Below, piece by piece: positions 28,201 to 35,438 of a stretch of 64,000 nt of DNA (within the stretch, counting starts at the first letter, position 1; each line of letters opens with the position of its first letter). The translations under genes were made by a program, and so were the position numbers. The DNA lies in assembly GCA_012862575.1 (NCBI GenBank), contig BLSF01000081.1, positions 1 to 64,000 on the forward strand, written 5' to 3'. This DNA comes from Parietichytrium sp. I65-24A. Taxonomy: Eukaryota; Sar; Bigyra; Thraustochytrida; Thraustochytriidae. A model generated the notes under the pieces. The model searched no databases, was not told the DNA's origin, and worked only from the letters and a program-made list of their open reading frames with translations.

Positions 28201-29858
28201 ATATCCAAGAACGTTTTGTAGGTGTCTGCTTCTGAAGAAAAACGCATCTTAATCTCCGTCACGTAATTGATAGCGTGGTCAAATTCGACCGGCTGTCCAT
28301 GCGAGCTTGCATTCCCGAGTAGGTCATCCACCACGGTCTGATGCATCGGCATTTGGTTCATACCTTCCATTCCAGGGGGCAAACCAACCATTCCCACGCC
28401 GCCTACCCCAAGAGGCGGCATGGACGATCCTTGGGGCGCACCAGTAGGAGGAGGAAGGCTGCCTGGTAGTGGCGCCGGCACACCGCCGCCTCGACCTACG
28501 CCAGGTGGCATTTTCCCCTGCATGTTACTGGATGCCGGTCCGCCAGCGCTGGCAGCGCCACGGCCGCGGCCACGGCCACCGGATTTTCGGCCGCCTGTAC
28601 CGACACTACCGGGACCACCCGAGGGAGCATTAATCCCACCGACGCCGACTCCGGGAGGAGGCACACTGGACATCTGGGGAATATAAGTCTGTGTGGCCCC
28701 AGCTTGCTGACCTTGAGGCTGCAGGACCTGCATGTTTTTGGTAATGATAGGTCCCCCTGGGGCACCCAAACTGCCAGCCGCGTTGCGATTGGGCAGTTCG
28801 ATTTTGAAACCTGCTGGCAAGAAGGTGTTGAAGCCTAGAATCAAATTGTCGTGCCCCTTGAACAGTTCGCAAACGTGGTTGATCACGCCAGGGGTATCAA
28901 TGTTGTTGGACTTGAAGTTCTTCATAATCTCCAAAAATTGGTTGTAAACCTCGAGACGGTCTTTGAACTGCGTCTTCACCTTGTCCAGGTATTCCAGCGC
29001 ATCTTGGACCCCAAGTTGGCGGTTCGAGGCCAGATTGTCTTGAGCCCCTCCACCATTCATGGGGCCACTCTGAGCGGAAACAGGCATGCCCATCCCTCCG
29101 ACCATATTTGGGGACCCAGCGCCACCCATGGATGGCGGCAGACCCATCTTGCCGACCATCCCGGGCATGCCCATTTGGCTCCCAGGGTTCATTTGCATAG
29201 ACTGGAACCCATCAGAAGATACAGATGGGTTGCTAGGTCCGAGGCCCCCCATTCCTTTGCTGCCAGCACCCTGCATCCCCTTTTCAGACTTGATGCCCAT
29301 TCCTGGACCAAGGTCCCCACCACCCATCTTGTTCGACCCTTTGCCGTGCACGCCACCACCACCCGTGCGCCCCCCTTTTTGCGAGTCTGACTTGCCACCA
29401 GGGCCAGACTGCATGCCGAGGCCTTGGCGTCCTACACCCTTGCCCATGTGGCCATCGTCTCTTTTGCCGTCCGAGTCGTCCATGCCCACGGAGCTCCCCC
29501 TGCCGCTACTATCAGGCATACTTGGCATCATGCCCCTCAGCGCCGAAAAGTTCGGCGCCGGACCTCCGTAAGGAGGCAAGCCGCCTGCACCCCTGCCTGC
29601 ACCCATGTCATCTTTGCCCATTCCAGGGCCTTTGCCACCATCATTGGGCCCGCCGAGACCACCACCACCACCGAGATTGCCCCAAACGCCGCCACCGGAC
29701 ACTACACCGAGCCCCGTCAGGCCTGCAGGCAAGCCACTTGACCCGGTCCCTTGCGGCTTGCCAGGCCCCAAGGAAAACTTGTCTGAGACGTCAGCAGCGT
29801 GACGCTTTGAACCTTTCTCGTTGGAGGACCCCGGTGACTCTGGATTATTTCGCTTCAT
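25248..29858 (-). CDS. SIN3: SIN3-family transcriptional corepressor, 1536 aa
   Basis: Scaffold of the SIN3-histone deacetylase corepressor complex in the nucleus. Start chosen at ATG 29858 (MKRNNPESPGSS); the upstream limit of the frame is GTG. Residues 1-280 and 355-520 are Gly/Met/Pro-rich and probably disordered. Paired amphipathic helix domains are visible at 282-353 (ALEYLDKVKTQF...FNTFLPAGF), 525-592 (AINYVTEIKMRF...FTHFLPDAV) and a weaker third at 643-706. The HDAC-interaction domain follows at about 726-830 (CRRCTPSYRALPAAYPK, NDTWVSVPVGSEE, HEEALFGCEDDRYEVDM), the most conserved part of SIN3. The SIN3 C-terminal domain occupies much of the rest (for example SSYVFLRQYHLLYERMLQAK near 1210). 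No intron across 4.6 kb. Family assignment is secure. Confidence 0.95.
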   Translation of the reverse strand: MKRNNPESPGSSNEKGSKRHAADVSDKFSLGPGKPQGTGSSGLPAGLTGLGVVSGGGVWGNLGGGGGLGGPNDGGKGPGMGKDDMGAGRGAGGLPPYGGPAPNFSALRGMMPSMPDSSGRGSSVGMDDSDGKRDDGHMGKGVGRQGLGMQSGPGGKSDSQKGGRTGGGGVHGKGSNKMGGGDLGPGMGIKSEKGMQGAGSKGMGGLGPSNPSVSSDGFQSMQMNPGSQMGMPGMVGKMGLPPSMGGAGSPNMVGGMGMPVSAQSGPMNGGGAQDNLASNRQLGVQDALEYLDKVKTQFKDRLEVYNQFLEIMKNFKSNNIDTPGVINHVCELFKGHDNLILGFNTFLPAGFKIELPNRNAAGSLGAPGGPIITKNMQVLQPQGQQAGATQTYIPQMSSVPPPGVGVGGINAPSGGPGSVGTGGRKSGGRGRGRGAASAGGPASSNMQGKMPPGVGRGGGVPAPLPGSLPPPTGAPQGSSMPPLGVGGVGMVGLPPGMEGMNQMPMHQTVVDDLLGNASSHGQPVEFDHAINYVTEIKMRFSSEADTYKTFLDILHSYQNEQRSIKQVLEQVSELFKDHPDLLEKFTHFLPDAVRESAKTELAKRAAKQRAAQRPKKAVKAKKGAVSAPMPEPDHDETRIPQLERNLFSRIKAALGTRELWGEFLKCLDLYFAQELISRAELLALVSGIFGERADLLEEFDRLLASRGATSDPVESAWFSMPLTDIDFGNCRRCTPSYRALPAAYPKAPCSERTAMCRSVLNDTWVSVPVGSEESGSKNHRRNMHEEALFGCEDDRYEVDMIIDSNKSAIRALEPLNREIEGLSLSHGAAAKFRYRLEKRTLSVTHLKAIARIYGDHGTEILELLRRNPAGAIPVILKRLKEKDREWCKDRLELNKQWKEVMEKNYLKSLDHRSAYFKQAEKRSFSQKVLVGEIKERKAQSGSTSASASGSNSPVNSKTGTFFPPTDTATVAHTSVAPNDDTGDHFQLVFEDPTLHEDVWGLIALRVDRGEKKEAEKIAALYAYFMHPLFMMPKNWLKPAKSLLDALNILEQPAISEASPSDGASKSKPTADEAFPVGTAVTTPFGSGKVKAYDPEAGLYTVTLPMGYGSLTPSVVKVASDASDEESVRMVFTRVAKMVDEEAESNATASESAKAHNFYSTVSSYVFLRQYHLLYERMLQAKRLCIENRKPKQVKHFIDRSQEGTLGAPAADTEDSNMEVEEEEKEKESAPPQSQEDGAAVYTQLLSLLYSLLNETMDSDKFEDECRNLIGTDVYFLFTIKKLMLAIQKQLVSIVSDEKSLEPAKLVSEYVTKETPAPLDLAKLYKACTSHLVQNDGACYRFRFLPGTLKTQEELSEEAAKSEKGKPQIVTPRMKFSSKWKVPPRLGISLVDNIPMLEALPEGKTPADLAAEPICAPCPIELDFSSEFDLAKVGDMTLDVFNRPPPTSVSSRSATLLCLPIYKTVYLRASQAIYEAIKFHADASASDGDSEPTKKVGAGANTWFHAVIAEPDKQPPSSADAPSDAAAADKDVEMADS

Positions 29859-29998
29859 GATTCCCACACCTATAGATATCTCGCGCTTTCTTCTCACTCA
29901 CAACCAGGAGAAGAGCGAGGGACAAGACGAAGAGGGAAAAAGAAAAGGAAGAAATAGACAAGGGAAGCGCCCCTCTTCTTCCTGGTGCAGCAGACCGT

Positions 29999-30418
29999 TT
30001 AGTCCTGCTCCTTGCCTGCGAGCTGATCCAAATAAGCCTGCGGTGCTCGTGTCAGTTTCAAATTCTGGTCGGCTTTCGACTTGATCATGCAATTCGAGTA
30101 CGCTCCCAGCTCTTTGCCACAGCTGGTGAAGACTTTCTTGCCTGCCTCCGAGTCGCGCTGCCCAACTTGCTGTTTCCCGTTCTCCTCAAAGCACGCAAAG
30201 AGTTGGTTCGCCACGCTCTTGCAACGCTTCTCTTTGTCTACCAGCGGGAAAAAGTCCGGTAGACGCTGCGATTCGCTCTGTAGTGCCGTCTTGCCAGCTA
30301 TTCTGCCCCGCGTCCGCGCCAAAACCACAGTTTGGCGAGGCTCGCGAGTTCCTAAAGGAAACGGTACGAAAACCGAATACGCCTCTCTACTCACCCGCCG
30401 CTCTGTCTCCGCGGACAC
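29999..30418 (-). CDS. Twin CX9C (CHCH) protein, start unresolved
   Basis: Small mitochondrial-type CHCH protein. Two CX9C motifs are exact: CKSVANQLFAC and CGKELGAYSNC, separated by about 25 residues, forming the helical hairpin with two disulphides that is oxidised by the MIA40 pathway in the intermembrane space. Family members are cytochrome oxidase assembly factors or complex I/III components; which one cannot be told. The frame has no ATG: it begins with GTG at 30418. A possible intron (30394-30352; donor GTGAGT, acceptor TTTCCTTTAG) would attach the CHCH part to an upstream exon in phase, but no ATG was found there either. The C-terminal exon (30351-29999) is the secure part. It lies 140 bp upstream of the SIN3 ATG, same strand. 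Confidence 0.75.
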   Translation of the reverse strand: MSAETERRVSREAYSVFVPFPLGTREPRQTVVLARTRGRIAGKTALQSESQRLPDFFPLVDKEKRCKSVANQLFACFEENGKQQVGQRDSEAGKKVFTSCGKELGAYSNCMIKSKADQNLKLTRAPQAYLDQLAGKEQD

Positions 30419-30637
30419 AGAAAGACAGCAGTTTGGTTGTCAGACGAAAAGATGGATCGACGGATCGATGTGATCGACGGATCGATGGGCGACAGACGGA
30501 TGAAACAAACCACACTACACAAGTGCAAGCACAACGGCAAGCCCCACCACCAACAATTAAACAATTAAACGACGTCAGCAATCTCGCGCTCCTCACAACT
30601 GCTCAGCAGCCAGCCACCATAACCAACACCAACCAAC

Positions 30638-30672
<35 letters not shown>

Positions 30673-32539
30673 TGCCTGTCTAACTGCCTGCGCTAGCGTG
30701 AGCGCTCCCGTGTACGCGGACACAGTCCCTGTATGTATGCAAAACTACTCGCTACTGACCACTTCTCCTCTGCCCCTCCCTAACCCTCTCCCTCTCCCTC
30801 TCTCTCCGCCTCTCCGCCTCTCGACGCACACTCTCACTTACCGCTCACTCTCCGCGGTCCCTGCGCGCGTACCTTTTGCGATGCACACCAGACGTGCCCT
30901 CACAACAGCTCTCCCTCCTCTCTCTCTCTCTCTTTCTCTTTTCCGCTTCTCTCTCTCTCTCTCTATCTATCTCTCTCTGTCGCGGTCACCGGTGGCGGAT
31001 TGCTTGCTCAGCCAAGAGAGAGAGAGAGAGAGAGAGAGAGGGGGAGGGAGAAAAGTGAGAGAAACTATGGAAAGTGCAGCTATGGTATGGAAAGAGGTAG
31101 TGCAGTGGTAGTGCGTGGCAGGGGAGATGGAGAGAGGGGAAGGAGAAGGAATTGGATGGAATGAGACGGAATTCTCTCTCAGAGGTAGTGAGAGAGAGAA
31201 AGAAAAGAGAGAGAAAGACCAAAACTTGCTGCTTGCAGTTGTCGATCCACTCATTCCGGCCGGTGTTCTGCTGGACGGCCGATTGGCTCACTCTTATAGA
31301 AGGATTGTTTACTCTTACACTGGACCTGCTTCCTGCCGTCCAGGATACTGATTGGCGACCTGCCTGGGAAGTAGCTAGGGAAACGCGCTTTTTCAAATTG
31401 CGTAGGGATCGTTTAAATATGACTACGAGCTTGCTGGGAGGCGTTACGATTTAGGAACTGTTAAGGATTTGCATAGTTAATGTTTAATAGACTATGACCT
31501 CTTAGTAGTTCAATAATTTGTAGTAGCTCTTGTATTGACTCTCATGTTGTGGAGGGAAAAAAAGACCACAGTTCGACCACTAAGACTCATCTAGTTTGGC
31601 TACTTGTCAGTGACCAAATCTATTCGAAAGTTGCGGAACGCAATTTCCTACCGCCTATTACTAACAATTGTGAACACCTATAATACCTTGTAATAGATGC
31701 AGTACAGTACCGGCAACTATAGTTTACTCTAAAGAACAGCTCATACAAGAGCTTCTATCTAGGTACTAGTTTTATAGGTAGGCCCAGTAGTATAGAGAAA
31801 GCGTAGCTCTTAAGACTAATGCCATTTGACAGAACAGTATTAGTGTAAACAGTAAAACCTCTTATTTTTCACGTGGAATTTCTGTACTTGTGGATCAAAC
31901 AAGAAAAGAACCAGCTGTGTTCGGGAAACACTCCTGCCAAGACAAGACAGAGAGCAAAACAAACTTGGCCTTTTGCAGAACCCAGATGCTAGAAATCGAC
32001 AACCCTCGAACTCAAATCGAACCAAAACCGGAACCGGAACCGGAACCAGAACCAGAACCCTGAATAGATTCCAGTAGTGCGCGAGTACAAGCGCGAAGGA
32101 ACCAGGACCAGCACGCCGGCATCAACGAGGAATAGCGCTACGTCCACGCGGCCCTTTGCGTCTCGTCAAGTTGTGCTCTGAAAACTCTGAAAACTCTGGC
32201 GCGAAACGTGAGAGTTACTTGTGCGGGAGTGCAATTTGGACCATCTGAATTCTGAATTCTCTCTTCTGAATTCTGATCACATCATAGGCGCTTCGATAAC
32301 GACCTTTGTTTGGCATTGTAGTGTGTTGACTTTGATTGATTGATTGATTGATTGTTGAGATTGATTGATTGTGATTGTCCAACTAACAGGCACACGTCTC
32401 GGAACACAGGGAGGTGTGCGCGAGGACACTCTGCGGGTGGGGGGCTGTACGTCAGTACGTCAGTACGTCATATCAGCAGGCTTGGTTGGCCGTTTAGGGC
32501 GTTCAGCGCGGAGCGGAGGAGTGGAGGATCCGCTTGGGC
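30419..32539. repeat. Divergent intergenic region with CT/GA tracts and simple repeats
   Basis: About 2.1 kb between two divergent genes. It holds a GGATCGATG-type repeat (about 30450-30490), CT runs (about 30641-30670 and 30912-30965), a GA run (about 31015-31040), GGAACC/AGAACC hexamers (about 32024-32059) and a TGAT run (about 32333-32354). ORFs through these tracts encode only Ser/Leu or Arg/Glu repeats and are not credible genes. It probably contains both promoters. Confidence 0.65.
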
Positions 32540-33711
32540 ATGATGCTCGGGCTTGAAAGCTCCGCAGAGATGGGAGCACAGTCGCCGCCGAGCTCGTCGG
32601 ACAACGCGCAGGTGCTGATTCCCGTGCTAGTGCTAGCGCTGATGCTGAGCGTGTGGAGCCTGAGCGAGGTGGCACGCAACTGGCGGCAGCTGAAGGAGGA
32701 GCCGGACTTGGCCACTGCGAGCTCCGGATGGGAAATGAGAAGGATGTTTCATAGCGTTTTGGGGGCCTCGCTGCTGTGCAGAAGCGCAAGTATCGCGGTG
32801 CAGATGTTTCTGGACCCCAGCGCCATGGACGAGTGCGATAGGCTATCGTGCTGGGCCCTGGGGTTTGCAAAAGGGATCCCGGAGCTCATGTTCTTGTCCA
32901 CGTTCTCGCTGCTCACCTTGTTCTGGGCGCAGCTGTACTATGCGACGTGGGGAATCTCGTACGCGTCAATTCGCCCGGGGTTTATCTTCGGGAACGCTGT
33001 CTTTTATGCAGTGTTTTTGGTCATCGCGGTTGCTTCGGCGGTGCGGGAAAACTACAAAGTTTTGAGGGTAGATATTTTTTACATGCTCGCCGTAGCCTAT
33101 CTACTTGCGGCCGGCACGATGGTGTACTACGGAGTAAAGGTGATCCTTCAGCTGTGGCCAAAATCAAACTTTTCGCAATCTTTTCCTGCGCGCAATAAAA
33201 TTCTGCTTCGTGTCATTTTGCTCTGCGCACTGTGCTCCTGCGCGCTGATCGCAAGGACCACGCTGGCTACTTTGGCCGTGGCTGCTTTCCGGGACAATCT
33301 AGGGTACCCTGATTTTGCCTCCAAGTATGCCATTGACGCAATCGAGTACTCTGTCTTTGAGCTCCTGCCAAGTGCGGTAATTCTCATCCTCACTCGCAAA
33401 CAGAACCCGGCCACCCCAGAACCTGGAACGGCGCGAGATAACGCTGGAATCTTGAGCAGCACAGCTCAGCATCAACAAAATCTCTTCGATGACTCTACAA
33501 CGGACGTATACGCTCCACTCGTAAGTTTTTCCTTGCCTTTCAAACCGTCGGCTTTGCCAAGAACACCAGGATGATAGGGGTGCTAACTTTTTTCTTATGA
33601 TTTTCGCCATGACAGCAAATGACCCCGCTGCTTCCGGACGGTAATGAGTCTTTGGCGGCTCGCTTGCTTCGTTCTGACCACGATTTGGAGCAACAAGCCA
33701 GGCAGTCATGA
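32540..33711 (+). CDS. Seven-TM THH1/TOM1/TOM3-domain protein, two exons, 358 aa
   Basis: Polytopic membrane protein of the THH1/TOM1/TOM3 (DUF1084, GPR137-like) family, GPCR-like proteins of endolysosomal or vacuolar membranes whose biochemical role is not settled. Start at ATG 32540. Hydrophobic segments cover most of residues 22-290, for example VLIPVLVLALMLSVWSL, ELMFLSTFSLLTLFWAQLYY, AVFYAVFLVIAVASAV, IFYMLAVAYLLAAGTMVYYG, LLRVILLCALCSCALIA, ending with the family-typical VFELLPSAVILILTRK. Exon 1 ends at 33520 before GTAAGT; the intron is 33521-33615 with acceptor CATGACAG; exon 2 (33616-33711) adds a 31-residue cytosolic tail (MTPLLPDGNESLAARLL...). Both exons are in phase (981 + 96 nt). 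Without the intron the frame reads an unrelated tail to 33574. Confidence 0.82.
33521..33615 (+). other. Intron in the THH1-like gene
   Basis: The donor GTAAGT at 33521 follows GCTCCACTC, and the acceptor GACAG ends at 33615. Phase 0, 95 nt. Splicing replaces a non-conserved read-through tail by a hydrophilic tail starting QMTPLLPDG. Confidence 0.75.
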
Positions 33712-33862
33712 AAAAATTATATATTATTCACTGTAATCATGTAGAACCTAATTTTACTGACAATATCCAGCCCTTCGTTCCACCAACTTTGTTAGTGGTT
33801 TCGAAGCGATTCGCCTTGTTTGCACGTCACATTTGGCTGAACATCTGCTCAGCTTGCTCAAA

Positions 33863-35108
33863 CTAGCCAATTCGCTCCTCCGTTAACCAGCGCTTCTTTT
33901 TGCCGTTTTCAAATTCGCCCTTTCTCCATCGGCCGTTTGCGTATCTATAGATCCCGACGCCGTGCTTTTCATTGGTCTTCCACTCCCCATCATACTTTTC
34001 ACCGTTGGAATAATTTTGCACGCCAACGCCATTCCGATACCCATTCTTCCACTCTCCATTGTATATGCTCTTGTCGGCGCTTTTGACGTACCTGCCTTGG
34101 CCATGCATAAATCCATCCTTCCATGCCCCCTCGTAAATATCTCCGTTTCGCCACTCCATTCGACCTTGGCCGTCTTTGCGGCCATTGGCCCAGCCCCCTT
34201 CATAACGGCCTCTTCTGCTGGAGTGAACACCTTTGCCGTGAAACGCCCCAAAACGATACATTCCGATGTACGTCTCTCCATTCGGCCAGCGCTCAGTCCC
34301 TTTGCCGTGCTTCTTACTCTGTTTCCACTCCCCTTCGTATGTATGCATACCTCCGTCACAGACGTAAAGTCCCTGGCCCTCTCTCACTCCATCGAAAAAA
34401 AGGCCTTCGTAGAACGATCCGTCAGACCAGTCCAGACGGCCACGACCGTGGCGAATGTCATCCAGGGTCTCTCCTTCGTAGACGCCATCGACCATTGTTG
34501 CGCCGGGTATGTTGCGTTTGCTGGAGAAATTGCATTTGCGAGGTGCCGCCAATCCTCCCTGCCCTGCCCGATGTATGTTTGAGGCTTTGTGCTCCACCTC
34601 CGGGCCGCTAATCTTGCTTTCTTCGATATTGAGCGACTCCGAATCCAGGGCAACTTCCGCTTCGAGTTCTTTCGGCGGGAGCTCCTGTTTCGCTTCCATA
34701 GTTTGAGGTTCTGCCTCCGCACTCTCTTTTTTCTTCCGTCAGGCCATCCTTACCCGTATTTTGTGCAGCCTCGGTGCCTTTTTCTTCAATTTCGCCACCA
34801 CCATCCGCCCCATGTCCAACGTCAGCTTCACCATTTTCCGCCTTAGCCCCCTGTCCGGCCGTCTTTGCTTGCTCCTGTGACTCTGTAGGCTCCTTGCTTT
34901 TCTCCTCGGGGACGCATTTATCGCCTTGGGTCGTGAGCTGCTCTGCACTCTCCTCCCGCTCGCCAGAGGGAATCTCGGGCACAGTTTCACCTCGCGCTGG
35001 CCCTGCGCCGGGATGCTCGGGATGCTCTAGCTGCTCGGCAGAGGCAGTTTCGGAAGCCATGAGACACTCGACGACGTTGTGTATCTGTGCTGTGTCCGCG
35101 CTTTCCAT
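33863..35108 (-). CDS. MORN-repeat protein with acidic N-terminus, 1-base frame break
   Basis: The C-terminal 215 or so residues are about nine tandem MORN repeats of about 23 residues (YEGETLDDIRHGRGRLDWSDGS, YEGEWKQSKKHGKGTERWPNGE, YDGEWKTNEKHGVGIYRYANG). MORN repeats form a beta-strand array, often in membrane- or cytoskeleton-associated scaffolds of protists. The N-terminal part, ATG 35108 (MESADTAQIHNVVECLMASE), is a disordered Glu/Gly-rich stretch read in a different frame from the repeats. The T6 run at 34727-34732 is where the frames meet: one base more or less joins ...GLTEEK to KESAEAEPQTMEAK, keeping the acidic composition. If the break is real, the MORN part could start by itself at ATG 34699 (278 aa). 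Convergent with the THH1-like gene, 151 bp apart. Confidence 0.8.
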
Positions 35109-35438
35109 TTCGATGCACGGATGGCGTCACTCAATGTGAGGTATTATTACAATATGACCGTTCAAGGTACTCTTAGTCCCTGCCCTGATCGACTATTAGT
35201 TCAATGGGCCCCTGGCCGCCGGAGTGGTGTGTGCTTGCGAAGAGGTGATTGTGACAATATTATTAAAATTCCGAGTTTCCTAAGTTTACTTTTGATGATG
35301 ATGATGATGATGCGCGAGAGAGAGGGAGGGGGAACGAATTGTCTGGTGACATGCACGCGACTGATTGAAACAGTACTGACGGAGGACTCTCATCGCAGGC
35401 ATCTCCGACATGTTGATGGGGGTTCATGGACGTGTGTT
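35109..35438. other. Spacer with GAT repeat
   Basis: 330 bp between two minus-strand genes, with a GAT trinucleotide run (about 35294-35312) followed by a short GA run. No gene seen. Confidence 0.6.

Noticed and set aside
30876-31396. Ser/Leu- and Arg/Glu-rich frames through CT/GA runs, likewise at 58117-58847
   Set aside because: Frames generated by dinucleotide repeats have no stops by construction; not genes.
33962-34582. 206-codon open frame antisense to the MORN repeats
   Set aside because: Repeat periodicity of the real gene creates the frame; composition is not protein-like.
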